Positions 1-8,964 of a stretch of DNA of 64,000 bases are shown in pieces (positions within the stretch are counted from its first letter, which is position 1; every line of letters starts with the position of its first letter). Source of the stretch: Motiliproteus sp. MSK22-1 (GTDB taxonomy: Bacteria > Pseudomonadota > Gammaproteobacteria > Pseudomonadales > Balneatricaceae); contig NZ_MIEQ01000096.1 of the NCBI RefSeq assembly GCF_001968815.1, positions 186,001 through 250,000 of the forward strand, given 5' to 3'. The notes beneath the pieces were generated by a model that saw only the letters and a program-made list of their open reading frames with translations, searched no databases and was not told where the DNA came from. The translations under genes and the position numbers were made by a program.

Positions 1-54
1 GGATGAACCTTCTGTGTACTCAAGTATTACTATAGCTGATTGAGTATATGCTGC

Positions 55-81
55 TTGACAGCCCTGTTGAGTTTTTATGCT
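55..81 (+). promoter_or_regulatory. possible sigma-70 promoter before the solute-binding protein
   Basis: A TTGACA hexamer at 55-60 is followed after 15 bases by TATGCT at 76-81, about 65 bases before the ATG at 146. The -35 box is perfect, but the spacer is two bases shorter than ideal and the -10 box matches at four of six positions. This is a weak call based on pattern alone. Confidence 0.3.
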
Positions 82-145
82 GGCCAGTCTGGTGTATTGG
101 ATTACAGACTGAAGCTTTAGAAATCTATTTAGTCAGGTCAGAGTT

Positions 146-913
146 ATGCACTCCGTAGCATATAAGCTTTTATTATCCATATTTGTATTCTTCGTCTGTG
201 CCCGTGCTGCTGCTGAAGAAGATGGCAGACTTCGGTGGCTTAGTGAGCACTATGCGCCCTATAACTATGTTGATGATAAGGGGCAGCCACAGGGTATAAC
301 GGTCGATGTACTAAAAGCTCTATGGAACAAGCTGGAGGTGCCTGAGAGACTGCGAAAAATTGAGTTCATGCCTTGGGCAAGAGGGTATGCAGTGGTTCAG
401 CGGGCTCCTGACACTGTTCTCTTTTCGACTACATATACACCCGCGAGAGAGAAAATTTTTAATTTTGTCGGCCCGGTAGTTGAAAACAAGATAGTGATAC
501 TGTCCAGAAAACAGGATCGGTTACAGATAGCTTCTGATCCGGATTTGAAGGGGTTGATAATTGGTGTCGTTCGAGAAGATATTGGCGAGCAAATAATTAT
601 TGAGAAAGGGGTTGATCGATCATCAATCGTGGCCAGTAATTTGGCCTCAAATCTAGTGCAGTTGCTCAACCGTAAAAGGGTTGATGCGATTGCATACAGT
701 TATGATGTTGCTGTCTGGAATATGCTGAAACTGGGGATTGATCCTCGTGAATTTGAAATATCATACCTGTTGCTGGGAGGGGAGATGGGGTTTGCTTTCC
801 ATAAAAATACCAACCCCATCTTATTGCAGCGTTTCCAGAAAGCACTTGATGATTTGAAAATAGACGGCACGGTTGAGCAGATTCGTCGTACCTATCTGGA
901 ATCTTCTCGCTGA
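146..913 (+). CDS. periplasmic substrate-binding protein, amino-acid-type (SBP family 3)
   Basis: This 255-residue protein has a Sec signal peptide (about residues 1-23, hydrophobic core then ARAAA). The rest resembles bacterial extracellular solute-binding family 3, the periplasmic receptor fold used by polar amino-acid ABC importers. Typical marks are the early APYNYVDDKGQPQG segment (ligand-lobe entry, with the usual 'G-x-x-V-D-V' following) and the late 'DGTVEQIRRTY' helix that ends many members. No permease or ATPase gene is next to it, so it may be an orphan receptor like many lone family-3 proteins in marine gammaproteobacteria. The substrate cannot be told. It stands alone, convergent with the sugar transferase that follows. 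The ATG is preceded by only a weak AGGTCAGAG ribosome site. Confidence 0.85.
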   Translation: MHSVAYKLLLSIFVFFVCARAAAEEDGRLRWLSEHYAPYNYVDDKGQPQGITVDVLKALWNKLEVPERLRKIEFMPWARGYAVVQRAPDTVLFSTTYTPAREKIFNFVGPVVENKIVILSRKQDRLQIASDPDLKGLIIGVVREDIGEQIIIEKGVDRSSIVASNLASNLVQLLNRKRVDAIAYSYDVAVWNMLKLGIDPREFEISYLLLGGEMGFAFHKNTNPILLQRFQKALDDLKIDGTVEQIRRTYLESSR

Positions 914-988
914 TATCACCCGCGCCACTGCTATATTGAGCCACTGCTGTCATTGAATAGTTAAGTGGGCTGCGGTTTGTTCTGGCTG

Positions 989-1020
989 TCCCTGAATATA
1001 CTGACTATCCCTGAATATAC
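989..1020. repeat. short direct repeat, 13 bp twice
   Basis: TCCCTGAATATAC occurs at 989-1001 and again at 1008-1020, a 19-base period, in the gap between the convergent genes ending at 913 and 1034. It looks like a small local duplication. No function is proposed. Confidence 0.6.
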
Positions 1021-1033
1021 GCAGCACAGCAGC

Positions 1034-2437
1034 CTATCTTGCTCCTTTTCCAAAGAAAACGACTTCGCAAGTCTGGATAAGGATGATGGTATCCAGTAGC
1101 AGGGTGTAGTTCTTGATGTAGTAAAGGTCATACTGCAATTTCTCAAGAGCATCTTCTTCACTGCTACCATAGGAATAACATATCTGTGCCCAGCCGGTTA
1201 AGCCGGGCTTAACTTGATGTCGATCACCGTAATATGGGATGGATTTTGACAGGCCTTCGACAAATTCAGGGCGTTCTGGTCTGGGGCCGATAAAACTCAT
1301 GTCCCCTCGCAGGATGTTGAATAATTGGGGGAGTTCATCAATTCTGTATTTGCGGATAAAAGCACCCACAGCCGTAACCCTGTTGTCGTTTTGCATTGCC
1401 CAAACAACACCGCTTTTCTCCGCATCCTCACGCATGCTTCTAAATTTGTATATCTTGAATGGTTCGCTGTCTCTCCCTACCCGTATCTGGTGGTAGAGCA
1501 CCGACGAATTCGGTCCGCCCTCCAGCTTAATCAGTAAGGCTGTGATCAGCATCACCGGCCAGGTTACGAACAGGAAGGCGAGGGCAACCAGCATATCAAA
1601 CAAGCGCTTTACACCGCGGGACAGGTACCCTGTTTTACGATATCCGTCACCGTAAATGACCCAGCTCGGATACATCATCTTAAGAGGGATTTTGCCGGAT
1701 TCCCGCTCAACAAAGGTTGCCAGCTCTATAATATTAACTCCGGCAAGGCGGCAGCGGTAAAGCGCATCCATTGGCAGACGGCCTCTGCGTTGGTCGGCAG
1801 CAACGACTATTTCATCAATCTGATAGCGACTTGTATATTCGTCAAGCTTATCCAGATCGACGGACACTAAATGCCTGTCGGCGATAGTGGTGGTGTTATC
1901 GTCCATGCCGACGTAACCCATAATGCGAAAACCACGGCGATCACAATCGCGTCTCATCTTATTGTGGATAATGCTGGCGCTCTCTCCTGCTCCCAGTACC
2001 AGGATGCGTTTTTTTAGCAGGCTTGTCTGGTCTATTCTAATGAAGAGATACCGAAGTCCACAGACTATAAAGAAAGACAATAACAGCGCCAAGCCTATGG
2101 CTTTGGGTTCGATATTCAAATAAGGGACAAAGTAGAACAGTAGTGCCTGAGCGATCGTTGCTAAGACAAAACTGAAGAAAATTCGGGCTAAAAGTTCAGT
2201 TGGTTCGCCTCGCAGGCGGGCATGGTAAAGCCCCATTGCGGCCATGCAGACGAAAACAACCATAACGAAAGTAAGGCATTCGAGGCATAAGAAATGATCA
2301 AAGAATCCGGCACTGTAGCTGCTGTTTGAATAGATGATGCCAACAAAAAGGCAGGACATCATTGCCAGGGTTTCTATAAGTGCCAGAACAACATAGGGCT
2401 TACGCACAGAGAGTCGGTTAAAGCGTACTGTCGACAT
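1034..2437 (-). CDS. exosortase-associated sugar transferase (EpsB type, undecaprenyl-phosphate sugar-1-phosphate transferase)
   Basis: This 467-residue inner-membrane enzyme should start the repeat unit by moving a sugar-1-phosphate from a UDP-sugar to undecaprenyl phosphate. It has four N-terminal membrane helices (about residues 12-130) and a nucleotide-binding-like middle domain starting with ILVLGAGESA (about 145). A fifth helix (about 285-305) precedes a bacterial sugar transferase domain with KIYKFRSM, YRIDELPQLFNIL and GPRPERPEF. The architecture and length fit the PEP-CTERM-associated EpsB_2 family (WcaJ/ExoY relatives). It stands alone on the minus strand beside the patatin gene and the sorting block, so it probably supplies the first sugar for the polysaccharide made by the genes at 15-46 kb. 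The sugar is not predictable. The ATG gives the expected hydrophobic N terminus. Confidence 0.93.
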   Translation of the reverse strand: MSTVRFNRLSVRKPYVVLALIETLAMMSCLFVGIIYSNSSYSAGFFDHFLCLECLTFVMVVFVCMAAMGLYHARLRGEPTELLARIFFSFVLATIAQALLFYFVPYLNIEPKAIGLALLLSFFIVCGLRYLFIRIDQTSLLKKRILVLGAGESASIIHNKMRRDCDRRGFRIMGYVGMDDNTTTIADRHLVSVDLDKLDEYTSRYQIDEIVVAADQRRGRLPMDALYRCRLAGVNIIELATFVERESGKIPLKMMYPSWVIYGDGYRKTGYLSRGVKRLFDMLVALAFLFVTWPVMLITALLIKLEGGPNSSVLYHQIRVGRDSEPFKIYKFRSMREDAEKSGVVWAMQNDNRVTAVGAFIRKYRIDELPQLFNILRGDMSFIGPRPERPEFVEGLSKSIPYYGDRHQVKPGLTGWAQICYSYGSSEEDALEKLQYDLYYIKNYTLLLDTIILIQTCEVVFFGKGAR

Positions 2438-2908
2438 TATTGTAGAACCTAATCCTTATTTCATCTATTGAAACGTTAAACAACCGTTTTCAACCGAACA
2501 TTATACGCCGACTGACTGGATAATTTGACATTTTATGCAGTGAGAGCATGAGCACAATAGCATTAGTTGAAATTATTTTCATGGCACATACTAACGGCTG
2601 CAATTGGATTTGCTTAAGTTACAATTTAGGATAGTTTATCTTGTTTTTCTGGCAAAGGGGGGAGTATTCCATTTTTTTGAAAATCAATCCCTTGATAGCG
2701 GATCTGTTGCTCTGATGATCTATTGCTTACTATTGTAAATATGGTTGGAGTTGTAAATCGAGCTGGACCCCGTAACCATAGTCCTGCAGTTTATCACCGC
2801 GGGTTTGCTGTAGATTCAATGAACGGTTTTCAAACAATGTTATGATAGTTTTTGGTTGAGTAGCCCATTGGATCATGATGCGGCTTCAGGGAGGGGAAGT
2901 ATTTGGCG
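2438..2908. other. gene-free divergent intergenic region
   Basis: This stretch separates the minus-strand sugar transferase from the plus-strand patatin gene and must hold both promoters. The near-repeated words CCGTTTTCAA (about 2483) and CGGTTTTCAA (about 2823) occur at its two ends and could be binding sites, but they may be chance. I looked on both strands for the sigma-54 pattern GG-N10-GC with TTGGCA/TTGC flanks and found no good match. No RNA gene or short reading frame stands out. Confidence 0.5.
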
Positions 2909-3790
2909 ATGAGTTCTAGTGAAGAGCGTTCAATGGTACCTGTATTAGCGGGTGGTGGAAGTCGTCTCTCTGCCCATATTGGTGTACTGACAGCTCTGCA
3001 AGAATTGGATATTGAGTTTTCAGATCTGGTCGGTGTTTCAGGGGGCAGTATTGTCGGGGCTCTGTACGCCTGCGGGTGGCCGCTGTCTGAAATCAGGGAG
3101 ATTGCTGAAGCGACTGACTTTGGCCAGTTTCTCGACCAGTCATTGTTCAGTCTGCTAAGGACAGGGGGGCTTTCGACCGGAGACCGGTTTGAACAGTGGA
3201 TCGACGATAAGCTCAAGGGGGCACGTTTTTGTGATCTTAAGCAACGCTTCCATGTGGTGGCGACCGATGTGAGGTCAGGGTTGCCGGTTATCTTTGATGT
3301 AGATCGAACTCCTGAACTTAAAGTATCCCAAGCGGTTCGATTTTCGATGTCGATACCTATTCTGTTCAGCTTTAAAGAATTTAAAGATCATCTAATGGTT
3401 GATGGCAGTATCTTGTCAGAAGATGCTTTGCAACGAGACTGGGCTGGTGATGGTTCTACCGTGGTGGTTTTCCGGTTACGAAGTCTCCAATCCGCTGAAA
3501 AAGTCAAACGTTTGCCGTTATTTCCGCTCAAAAGCTACCTTGCGTTACTTATCAGGACATTTATGACAACAATGTCGCGGGAGTATATTAATGAGAGTTT
3601 TTGGCATTCTACTGTTGTCATCCATACCGGCAGTGTTTCTCCTATCGAATTTAAGCTATCTCCCGAACAAAAAAATGAGCTGTACCAGGCGGGGTATGAT
3701 ACTGCTCGCAGAATTGTGCCGATGAAGTTAGCGCGCGTGTCTGCGAGAATGGGTACAATTGAAAAAATTGCTTCTCTTGATACGGAGTAG
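2909..3790 (+). CDS. patatin-like phospholipase / acyl hydrolase
   Basis: This 293-residue protein has the patatin lipase core. An oxyanion-hole loop GGGSR...AHIG lies at residues 15-25, the nucleophile elbow GVSGGS has Ser44, and VDGS holds the second dyad residue Asp165. It resembles RssA-type bacterial patatins, which hydrolyse acyl esters of lipids. No signal peptide is visible, so it is likely cytoplasmic or peripheral on the inner membrane. A TTG at 2903 is in frame, but the strong AGGGAGGGG ribosome site at 2888-2896 is better spaced for the ATG at 2909, which I use. It lies between the initiating sugar transferase and prsT. Possible roles are trimming lipid carriers or deacylating an exported product, but this is inference from position only. 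Confidence 0.88.
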   Translation: MSSSEERSMVPVLAGGGSRLSAHIGVLTALQELDIEFSDLVGVSGGSIVGALYACGWPLSEIREIAEATDFGQFLDQSLFSLLRTGGLSTGDRFEQWIDDKLKGARFCDLKQRFHVVATDVRSGLPVIFDVDRTPELKVSQAVRFSMSIPILFSFKEFKDHLMVDGSILSEDALQRDWAGDGSTVVVFRLRSLQSAEKVKRLPLFPLKSYLALLIRTFMTTMSREYINESFWHSTVVIHTGSVSPIEFKLSPEQKNELYQAGYDTARRIVPMKLARVSARMGTIEKIASLDTE

Positions 3791-3995
3791 TTTTCAGTGT
3801 TTCTGTCGATCAGCCATGCATTCAACAGATCGCATATGCCATTCTTGCCGTTAGGGGTGTTTGGCTCGGGTGTGGGCATGGTCTGGACGTCGTCTTATGT
3901 ATTAATATCTGAATCCACCAATCTCTTGTATCGGTTATATTTATCAGGCTGCGAAAAGAATGGGTTATCTGGCCGTTGTAACAGGGAAATTTAAA

Positions 3996-6818
3996 ATGTA
4001 TCAGAGGAATAAAAAGACAGTGAATCGCTTCCGTGTGTCTGGTCCAAACCGCCTTTCTCGTTACTTTACCGGTACCGCAATCGGTGGTCTGTTGCTAGGG
4101 CTTGTGTCGGGTTGCGATATTCAGAAAACAGACGCTGAATATATTACAGAAGTTAAAAATTTACTGGCACAATCACAGGATCGTGAAGCTTTGATTGAGC
4201 TGAAAAACGCATTGCAATCCAATCCCGAAAACGCTGAAGCGCGTTACTTGCTGGCCAAGGTCTATCTGAGAAGTCAGGTTGGCGCTGGGGCTGAAAAAGA
4301 ACTTGCTAAAGCGATTGAGTTTGGTTATTCGGCAGATGAGCTGGCGGATGAGCTGACCCTGGCATTTTTTTACCAGCATAAGTATGGGGAATTGTTGAAG
4401 CAAACCCGGCGGCTTAACATCGAAGCAAGTCCTGAAGAACCGATGATTCGGTTTTATCGTGGTCTTTCCAGTCTTTATCTGCTCAATACTCCAGATGCGT
4501 ATATCAGCTTTGAGAAGGCTCACAAGAGTGCTCCTCAGTCAGCCTATGGCAAACTGGCTAAGGCCTATCTGCAGACCTATAAAGAAAAAGATCCGGCTCA
4601 AGGTCTGGCGTCAGTGTCAGCATTGCTAAACGACACGCCGGATATTGCCGAGGGGCATGTGTTGGCAATGAAACTGTACGAGGCCAGGAAATCATACCCT
4701 GAGGCAATTTCGCATCTGGAAAAGATCGTTGCGATTGAGCCTAAGCGTCTTTCTTTGTACGTGGATGCCGCCAAATTGTATTTGGCCAATGAAGATCGAG
4801 AGCAGGCGGAGAAATATATAGATAGGGTGCTGAAGTCGGCACCGACGCATCAGCAATCCTTGTTATTGAAAGCAGGTCTGTTCATTGATAAGAAGGATTG
4901 GAAAGGAGCTAAACTCTATGCTGATAAGGCACTTTCTGTTGGGCGAGACAGTAGTCAGGCGAAGTTGCTTTCAGGAATCGCGGAATTTTATCTCAGGAAC
5001 TGGGAGACCAGTCATACTAATTTGTCTGCGGTCGTTGATAAATTGCCCGACAACCACGTGGCTCGGCGGATGTTAGCCTTCGTAAACTATGAATTGGGAT
5101 ACTACTCGGACCCTCAATCTGTTTTTGATCTTGTCGGTGGAGCCCAGAAGGGAGACGAGAAAATTCTTGCGGACCTGGGTAATAAGCTGGTCAATTCCGG
5201 GAAAGTGGATGATGCATTTGAAATGTATGAGAGAGCAGCGGAAATTGCTCCGGAAGATGCTTTAGCCCATGCAGCAGTGGGGATGCTTAAGCTGCACCAG
5301 AATGATCGCTCTGGTTCTTCAGATCTAAGCGCCGCTTTGAAAATCAGGCCGAGTTCCTTTGCTGCACGTTCAGCACTGGTGAAATTCCATTTGTTGGAAA
5401 AAGATTTTGATTCAGCATTCAAACTGGCCGATGAGACTATCACTCAAGATCCGGAAAAAGCTGAAGGATACATCCTCCTTGCCGCAATACATTCAACTGC
5501 CAACCATTATGATGATGCTGAAAAAGTGCTGGATAGCGGGCTCGAAAAAGTTACGGACGTAACTGCGATACGGATGGCAAAGGCCAAGCTTTATTTTGAT
5601 CGGGGTCGTGTTGATGAGGCTGTAAAACTGGTTCGAGACGTAATTGATAAGGATCCGCAGTACTACCCTGCCTTCAGTGTATATTATGAGCTGCTTAAAA
5701 AAACCGGAGATACAGAACCAGCCTTTCAGTTAGTAAATAAAGCAGTAAATGAGGGGGCTGAGGATACTCTAAAGCTTATGTTGTCCCAGATTTATTCAGA
5801 TCGGGGGGCGTTGGAAAAAGCAAGGAGTACACTGCTGACTATTGGCCAGGAATCATCCCGTTATATTGATGCTATTGTCAGGCTGGGGAATCTGGAAATG
5901 TCGGCGGGTAATTATCCGGCAGCGTTTGATTATTATCTGGCCTGGTCCGACAAAGAGCCTGATGAAATTCGCGCTTATCAAGCTCAAATAGGTGTTTTGG
6001 TAAAACAGGGGAAGTTTAAAGCGGCGTTGGAGGTGATTGACAAAGGACTAAAGGCTCTTCCGACCAATCAGTGGCTGCAAATAAATGAAGTGCGTTTTTT
6101 GTTTGCGGATGGTCGGCAGGAACTGGCCAAGCGAAAAAAGTCCAAGTTCGTTGCTAAGTATGGCGCCAATGCAGAGTTGGCGTTGATTGAAGGGAAGGAT
6201 TATGCGACGCGGGGAGACTGGAAAAATGCGGCTAAGCACCTGAAAATAGCATCCGATCTACAGGCTGATCCTTTAACTGCAATACTTTATTATGAGGCGC
6301 TGACCCAACAGGGGCTGAATAAAGCAGCTGACGAGTTTTTGAATCAGTGGTCGTCAAAGCAACCGGCGGATCTAGCCTTGCAGATGTATGCTGCCAGTCA
6401 GGCACTGAAAAGCAAACAGTATTCAATGGCCATTACACTGTATAAGTCCATGCTTGCTAAGAATCCCGAAAATATTGTTGTATTGAATAACCTTGCCTCA
6501 GCGTTAGCTAAGGATAACCAGCTTAGTGATGCATTGGAGTATGCTGAACGTGCATATCAGCTGAATCCCAATATTGCTGCAGTCGTAGATACCTACGGTT
6601 ATCTGACATTGCTAAATAAGGATTATAGTCGGGCGCAAGTATTGCTTGAGAAGGCTTATGATGCATTGCCTGATGATCCTGAGATCGCTTATCACTACGC
6701 GTTGTCTTTAAAGGAAAATAAGCAAGAACAAAGAGCCAGGGCTGTGCTGGAGCCGGTGCTGGATAAAGAGTTCTCAGAGAAGGCCAAGGCTCAGGCCCTG
6801 CTGCAATCGCTCCTTTAA
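3996..6818 (+). CDS. prsT: PEP-CTERM system TPR-repeat lipoprotein PrsT
   Basis: This is a lipoprotein of about 940 residues. A basic, hydrophobic signal (to about residue 37) ends in the lipobox GLVSGC, so the mature protein should be a lipid-anchored periplasmic or outer-membrane protein. The rest is a long run of TPR helices from about residue 50 to the end, with repeated phrases such as NALQSNPENAEARYLLA and GYLTLLNKDYSRAQVLLEKA. Size, lipobox and order next to a PEP-CTERM substrate, prsK/prsR and xrtA match the PrsT family, which travels with exosortase A and is thought to act as a scaffold in sorting or polysaccharide assembly. An upstream ATG at 3960 is in frame, but the 3996 ATG follows ACAGGGAAA and gives a normal signal peptide. 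Two paralogs lie at 57.3-60.1 kb and 61.3-64 kb. Confidence 0.93.
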   Translation: MYQRNKKTVNRFRVSGPNRLSRYFTGTAIGGLLLGLVSGCDIQKTDAEYITEVKNLLAQSQDREALIELKNALQSNPENAEARYLLAKVYLRSQVGAGAEKELAKAIEFGYSADELADELTLAFFYQHKYGELLKQTRRLNIEASPEEPMIRFYRGLSSLYLLNTPDAYISFEKAHKSAPQSAYGKLAKAYLQTYKEKDPAQGLASVSALLNDTPDIAEGHVLAMKLYEARKSYPEAISHLEKIVAIEPKRLSLYVDAAKLYLANEDREQAEKYIDRVLKSAPTHQQSLLLKAGLFIDKKDWKGAKLYADKALSVGRDSSQAKLLSGIAEFYLRNWETSHTNLSAVVDKLPDNHVARRMLAFVNYELGYYSDPQSVFDLVGGAQKGDEKILADLGNKLVNSGKVDDAFEMYERAAEIAPEDALAHAAVGMLKLHQNDRSGSSDLSAALKIRPSSFAARSALVKFHLLEKDFDSAFKLADETITQDPEKAEGYILLAAIHSTANHYDDAEKVLDSGLEKVTDVTAIRMAKAKLYFDRGRVDEAVKLVRDVIDKDPQYYPAFSVYYELLKKTGDTEPAFQLVNKAVNEGAEDTLKLMLSQIYSDRGALEKARSTLLTIGQESSRYIDAIVRLGNLEMSAGNYPAAFDYYLAWSDKEPDEIRAYQAQIGVLVKQGKFKAALEVIDKGLKALPTNQWLQINEVRFLFADGRQELAKRKKSKFVAKYGANAELALIEGKDYATRGDWKNAAKHLKIASDLQADPLTAILYYEALTQQGLNKAADEFLNQWSSKQPADLALQMYAASQALKSKQYSMAITLYKSMLAKNPENIVVLNNLASALAKDNQLSDALEYAERAYQLNPNIAAVVDTYGYLTLLNKDYSRAQVLLEKAYDALPDDPEIAYHYALSLKENKQEQRARAVLEPVLDKEFSEKAKAQALLQSLL

Positions 6819-6868
6819 ACAGGTTTTGGGTCTTTGGATAGGTTTTTCGGATCCTATGTTGGTAAGGC

Positions 6869-6893
6869 CCCTGGTGTCGTTCAGGGTGTTTTT
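6869..6893 (+). terminator. probable terminator after prsT
   Basis: A small hairpin CCCTG (6869-6873) / CAGGG (6882-6886) with an 8-base loop is followed by TGTTTTT. The stem is short, so termination may be partial. It separates prsT from the independently promoted PEP-CTERM gene. Confidence 0.45.
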
Positions 6894-7012
6894 CTGAAAT
6901 GGTATGTGACGGCCAAAATTATTATTCGAAAGGTGTCAGTTTTTTTTACAAATGCTATTTGGTGGTTTTTTTAATCTGCTTTAAGCTGTTGAAATTAATT
7001 AATATTTTAAAG

Positions 7013-7030
7013 TTGGCATTCGGATTGCTT
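7013..7030 (+). promoter_or_regulatory. sigma-54 (-24/-12) promoter of the PEP-CTERM gene
   Basis: TTGGCATTCGGATTGCTT fits the sigma-54 consensus TTGGCA(CG)N4TTGC(A/T). GG at 7015-7016 and GC at 7027-7028 are separated by exactly 10 bases, and both flanking elements (TTGGCA, TTGCT) match. The start of transcription would fall about 12 bases downstream, near 7040, leaving a leader of about 40 bases before the ATG at 7081. PrsR, encoded at 12187, is a sigma-54 activator with an intact GAFTGA loop and is the obvious partner. Its own binding site upstream is not identified. Confidence 0.85.
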
Positions 7031-7080
7031 AGTAAGGTTAACGAAACAACCTAAATAATCTTTGTAGAAGGGATTAAAAA

Positions 7081-7974
7081 ATGAAAAATTTTACCAAGAG
7101 CGCGTTAGCTGCTTCAGTACTGCTGTTTAGTACTGGTGCTGTCGCTAACGACATGTTTATCGACTTGGGCGATAACGCCTACGATACAGCGGCAATTTTC
7201 TCACTGGGAGATGCAAACACTAGTACTGGCTTGTTTAACGAGTTTGGTTTTAGTGGGTTGCTTGCAACTTCTGTTTATGATTTCACTGATGGTTCTGTAT
7301 TCGGTAGCTTCTTTGATACTAATATTCCAGGCGAGCTGGCTGGGCTTGGTATTCCAGCTGCTGGCACGGCTCTTGACGGAGTTACACCTGTTGCGCTAAC
7401 AACGCCAACTGATGGTCAGCAGGATATTGATGCACTTAACCCATTGGCTCCACCAAATATCGGCTCTGATAGTGAAGGTTTTGGTCTGAGCTGGAACCTG
7501 AACGTACTGTATCACTTTGATGGTATGTTGACTGCTACTGGTCCTGTATACACAGGCGGTACTTTTGAAGTGTTCTTTGATGATGATCTGGCTGTTGGTG
7601 GTGCTATTGCAGATGGTACCAAGGTGTTGGGTGGTTCATTAACAGGTTCCAGCATTGTTGGTCCTAACCTTGATCTGTTCTTCGACATTGATTTCGCGTT
7701 AGATGATTTCCTTTGGATTGATGCGGGTGGCGGTAACTTCCTTGATGCGCATGATGAGCTTGCTGCGGGTAACACACCTGTACTGGAGCTGGATACTAAC
7801 GTAGATCCTCCAATTCCTACTGCTGATCAATTGCTGCTTGTTGGTACAAATGCAATTCGTCAGTCCAACCTTGATGGTTCTATCACTGCAAGCGTTCCTG
7901 AGCCAGGTTCTTTAGCGCTGCTGGGATTGGGTCTTCTTGGTCTGGGTGCTGCAGCTCGTCGCAAGGCTGCCTAG
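7081..7974 (+). CDS. PEP-CTERM sorting-domain protein (exosortase A substrate)
   Basis: This 297-residue secreted protein has a Sec signal peptide (cleavage near AVA-ND, residue 22). Its C-terminal PEP-CTERM signal has VPEP at about 272-275, a short leucine/glycine-rich membrane segment and a basic end ARRKAA. These are the hallmarks of substrates cut by exosortase. The body (residues 23-270) is acidic, rich in Gly, Asp, Phe and Leu, with no cysteine and few lysines, suggesting a beta-rich extracellular or matrix protein. I recognise no domain in it. Codon choice looks more regular than in the neighbours, as in a highly expressed gene. It has its own sigma-54 promoter and a strong terminator, so it forms a single-gene unit that PrsK/PrsR probably controls. 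The ribosome site is GAAGGGA at about 7067-7073. Confidence 0.93.
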   Translation: MKNFTKSALAASVLLFSTGAVANDMFIDLGDNAYDTAAIFSLGDANTSTGLFNEFGFSGLLATSVYDFTDGSVFGSFFDTNIPGELAGLGIPAAGTALDGVTPVALTTPTDGQQDIDALNPLAPPNIGSDSEGFGLSWNLNVLYHFDGMLTATGPVYTGGTFEVFFDDDLAVGGAIADGTKVLGGSLTGSSIVGPNLDLFFDIDFALDDFLWIDAGGGNFLDAHDELAAGNTPVLELDTNVDPPIPTADQLLLVGTNAIRQSNLDGSITASVPEPGSLALLGLGLLGLGAAARRKAA

Positions 7975-8006
7975 TATAGTATTCTCGAAGAATTAGGTTG
8001 AATCGT

Positions 8007-8037
8007 AAAAGGGAGCGCATATGCGCTCCCTTTTTTT
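8007..8037. terminator. bidirectional rho-independent terminator
   Basis: A perfect 20-base palindrome GGGAGCGCATATGCGCTCCC (8011-8030) is preceded by AAAA and followed by seven T. It should end the PEP-CTERM transcript on the plus strand. It can also stop minus-strand transcription leaving the ThiF-like gene that ends at 8116. Confidence 0.92.
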
Positions 8038-8115
8038 GTGTGAGTTTTTTTGTCTAAAAAGAAACGATGCGTGGAAAGAAATTGCTGGTGGGATGTCTGA
8101 TGTATCTGGTTCGGG

Positions 8116-8964
8116 TCAGCCCAGTATTTTTTTGGCGATTCGAAAAGATATCTGTTGTAACGGATGTTTGTTGCCCCACCACCGGTGAGTGATCTTGCTT
8201 TTATTCAGATAACCGTCGAAATGTAATCCATAGGGTGCTGATAGTACGGACCCTCTTCCTAACAGAATCTTAAGTGCGTTGATTCCTGCTATACCTGCGC
8301 ATAGATCAACAGCCATTGGCATTGAAGGTCCTTTGTGTGCGTCAAAGTCTGCGGTGCTTTTATCGACCAGGTAGTGTCGCTGCCACATGGTGGGGGCTAA
8401 ACCAATGAGAAATCTGATCAATTGATCTTTTTCGCTCAGTCCGTCGAGTCTGAAGTAATCCTCAAATGACATTTTTCCAGGTATAAATGCCAGGAATGCA
8501 CAACCCATCCCAAGTGGGGCTGCGGTTATTGCGGGAATTTTTTTTTCTTCACATTTTTTAAAAACCAGTTTTCTTGCCTCTAGTGCAAAAAAGTCCAGAG
8601 CGTCCACATATAGATCGACGCCTTCTAAGAACTGGTCAACATTTTGGGAATCTATGCCTTCCGGAAACTCCTGAATATTGAGCTCGGGATTTATATCCAG
8701 AGCTCTTTCTTTCATCACATCAAGCTTTGGTCGATCAAGTGTGCTCATAGAAGCACCCTGTTGTCGGTTAAAGTTGTGTACTTCAAATGTATCAAAGTCC
8801 GAAATGTTAAATCCGCCGATTCCTAATCTTGACAGTGTTATTAAGTGGGCTCCGCCAACGCCTCCCAAACCGGCAATGGCAATGCGTTTTTGACGAAGGG
8901 TGTTCTGCTCGTCTAAGGTAACCCATCCAATATTTCGTGAAACTGCCGCATCATAGTTGTACAT
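8116..8964 (-). CDS. ThiF/MoeB/E1-like adenylyltransferase family protein
   Basis: This 282-residue protein has the E1-like Rossmann fold. The ATP-binding loop GLGGVGG is at residues 32-38, an acidic strand SDFDTFEVHN at 55-64, and the conserved FNRQ at 65-68. The VDALD segment near 115-120 corresponds to the family aspartate. Family members adenylate the C terminus of a ubiquitin-like or sulfur-carrier protein, or act on tRNA (TcdA). This protein lacks the two CxxC zinc pairs of MoeB/ThiF and has a long C-terminal part of its own. No ubiquitin-like partner, JAB peptidase or E2-like gene is adjacent, so the substrate is unknown. It faces the divergent protease gene at 9191 and sits between the PEP-CTERM substrate and prsK, an unusual place for such an enzyme. 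Confidence 0.85.
   Translation of the reverse strand: MYNYDAAVSRNIGWVTLDEQNTLRQKRIAIAGLGGVGGAHLITLSRLGIGGFNISDFDTFEVHNFNRQQGASMSTLDRPKLDVMKERALDINPELNIQEFPEGIDSQNVDQFLEGVDLYVDALDFFALEARKLVFKKCEEKKIPAITAAPLGMGCAFLAFIPGKMSFEDYFRLDGLSEKDQLIRFLIGLAPTMWQRHYLVDKSTADFDAHKGPSMPMAVDLCAGIAGINALKILLGRGSVLSAPYGLHFDGYLNKSKITHRWWGNKHPLQQISFRIAKKILG

Noticed and set aside
2830-3216. 128-codon minus-strand frame under the patatin gene
   Set aside because: It lies mostly antisense to a gene with an intact catalytic dyad and has no family features.
7512-7775. 87-codon minus-strand frame inside the PEP-CTERM gene
   Set aside because: It is a by-product of the biased codon use of a highly expressed gene on the other strand. 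It has no ribosome site or recognisable motif.
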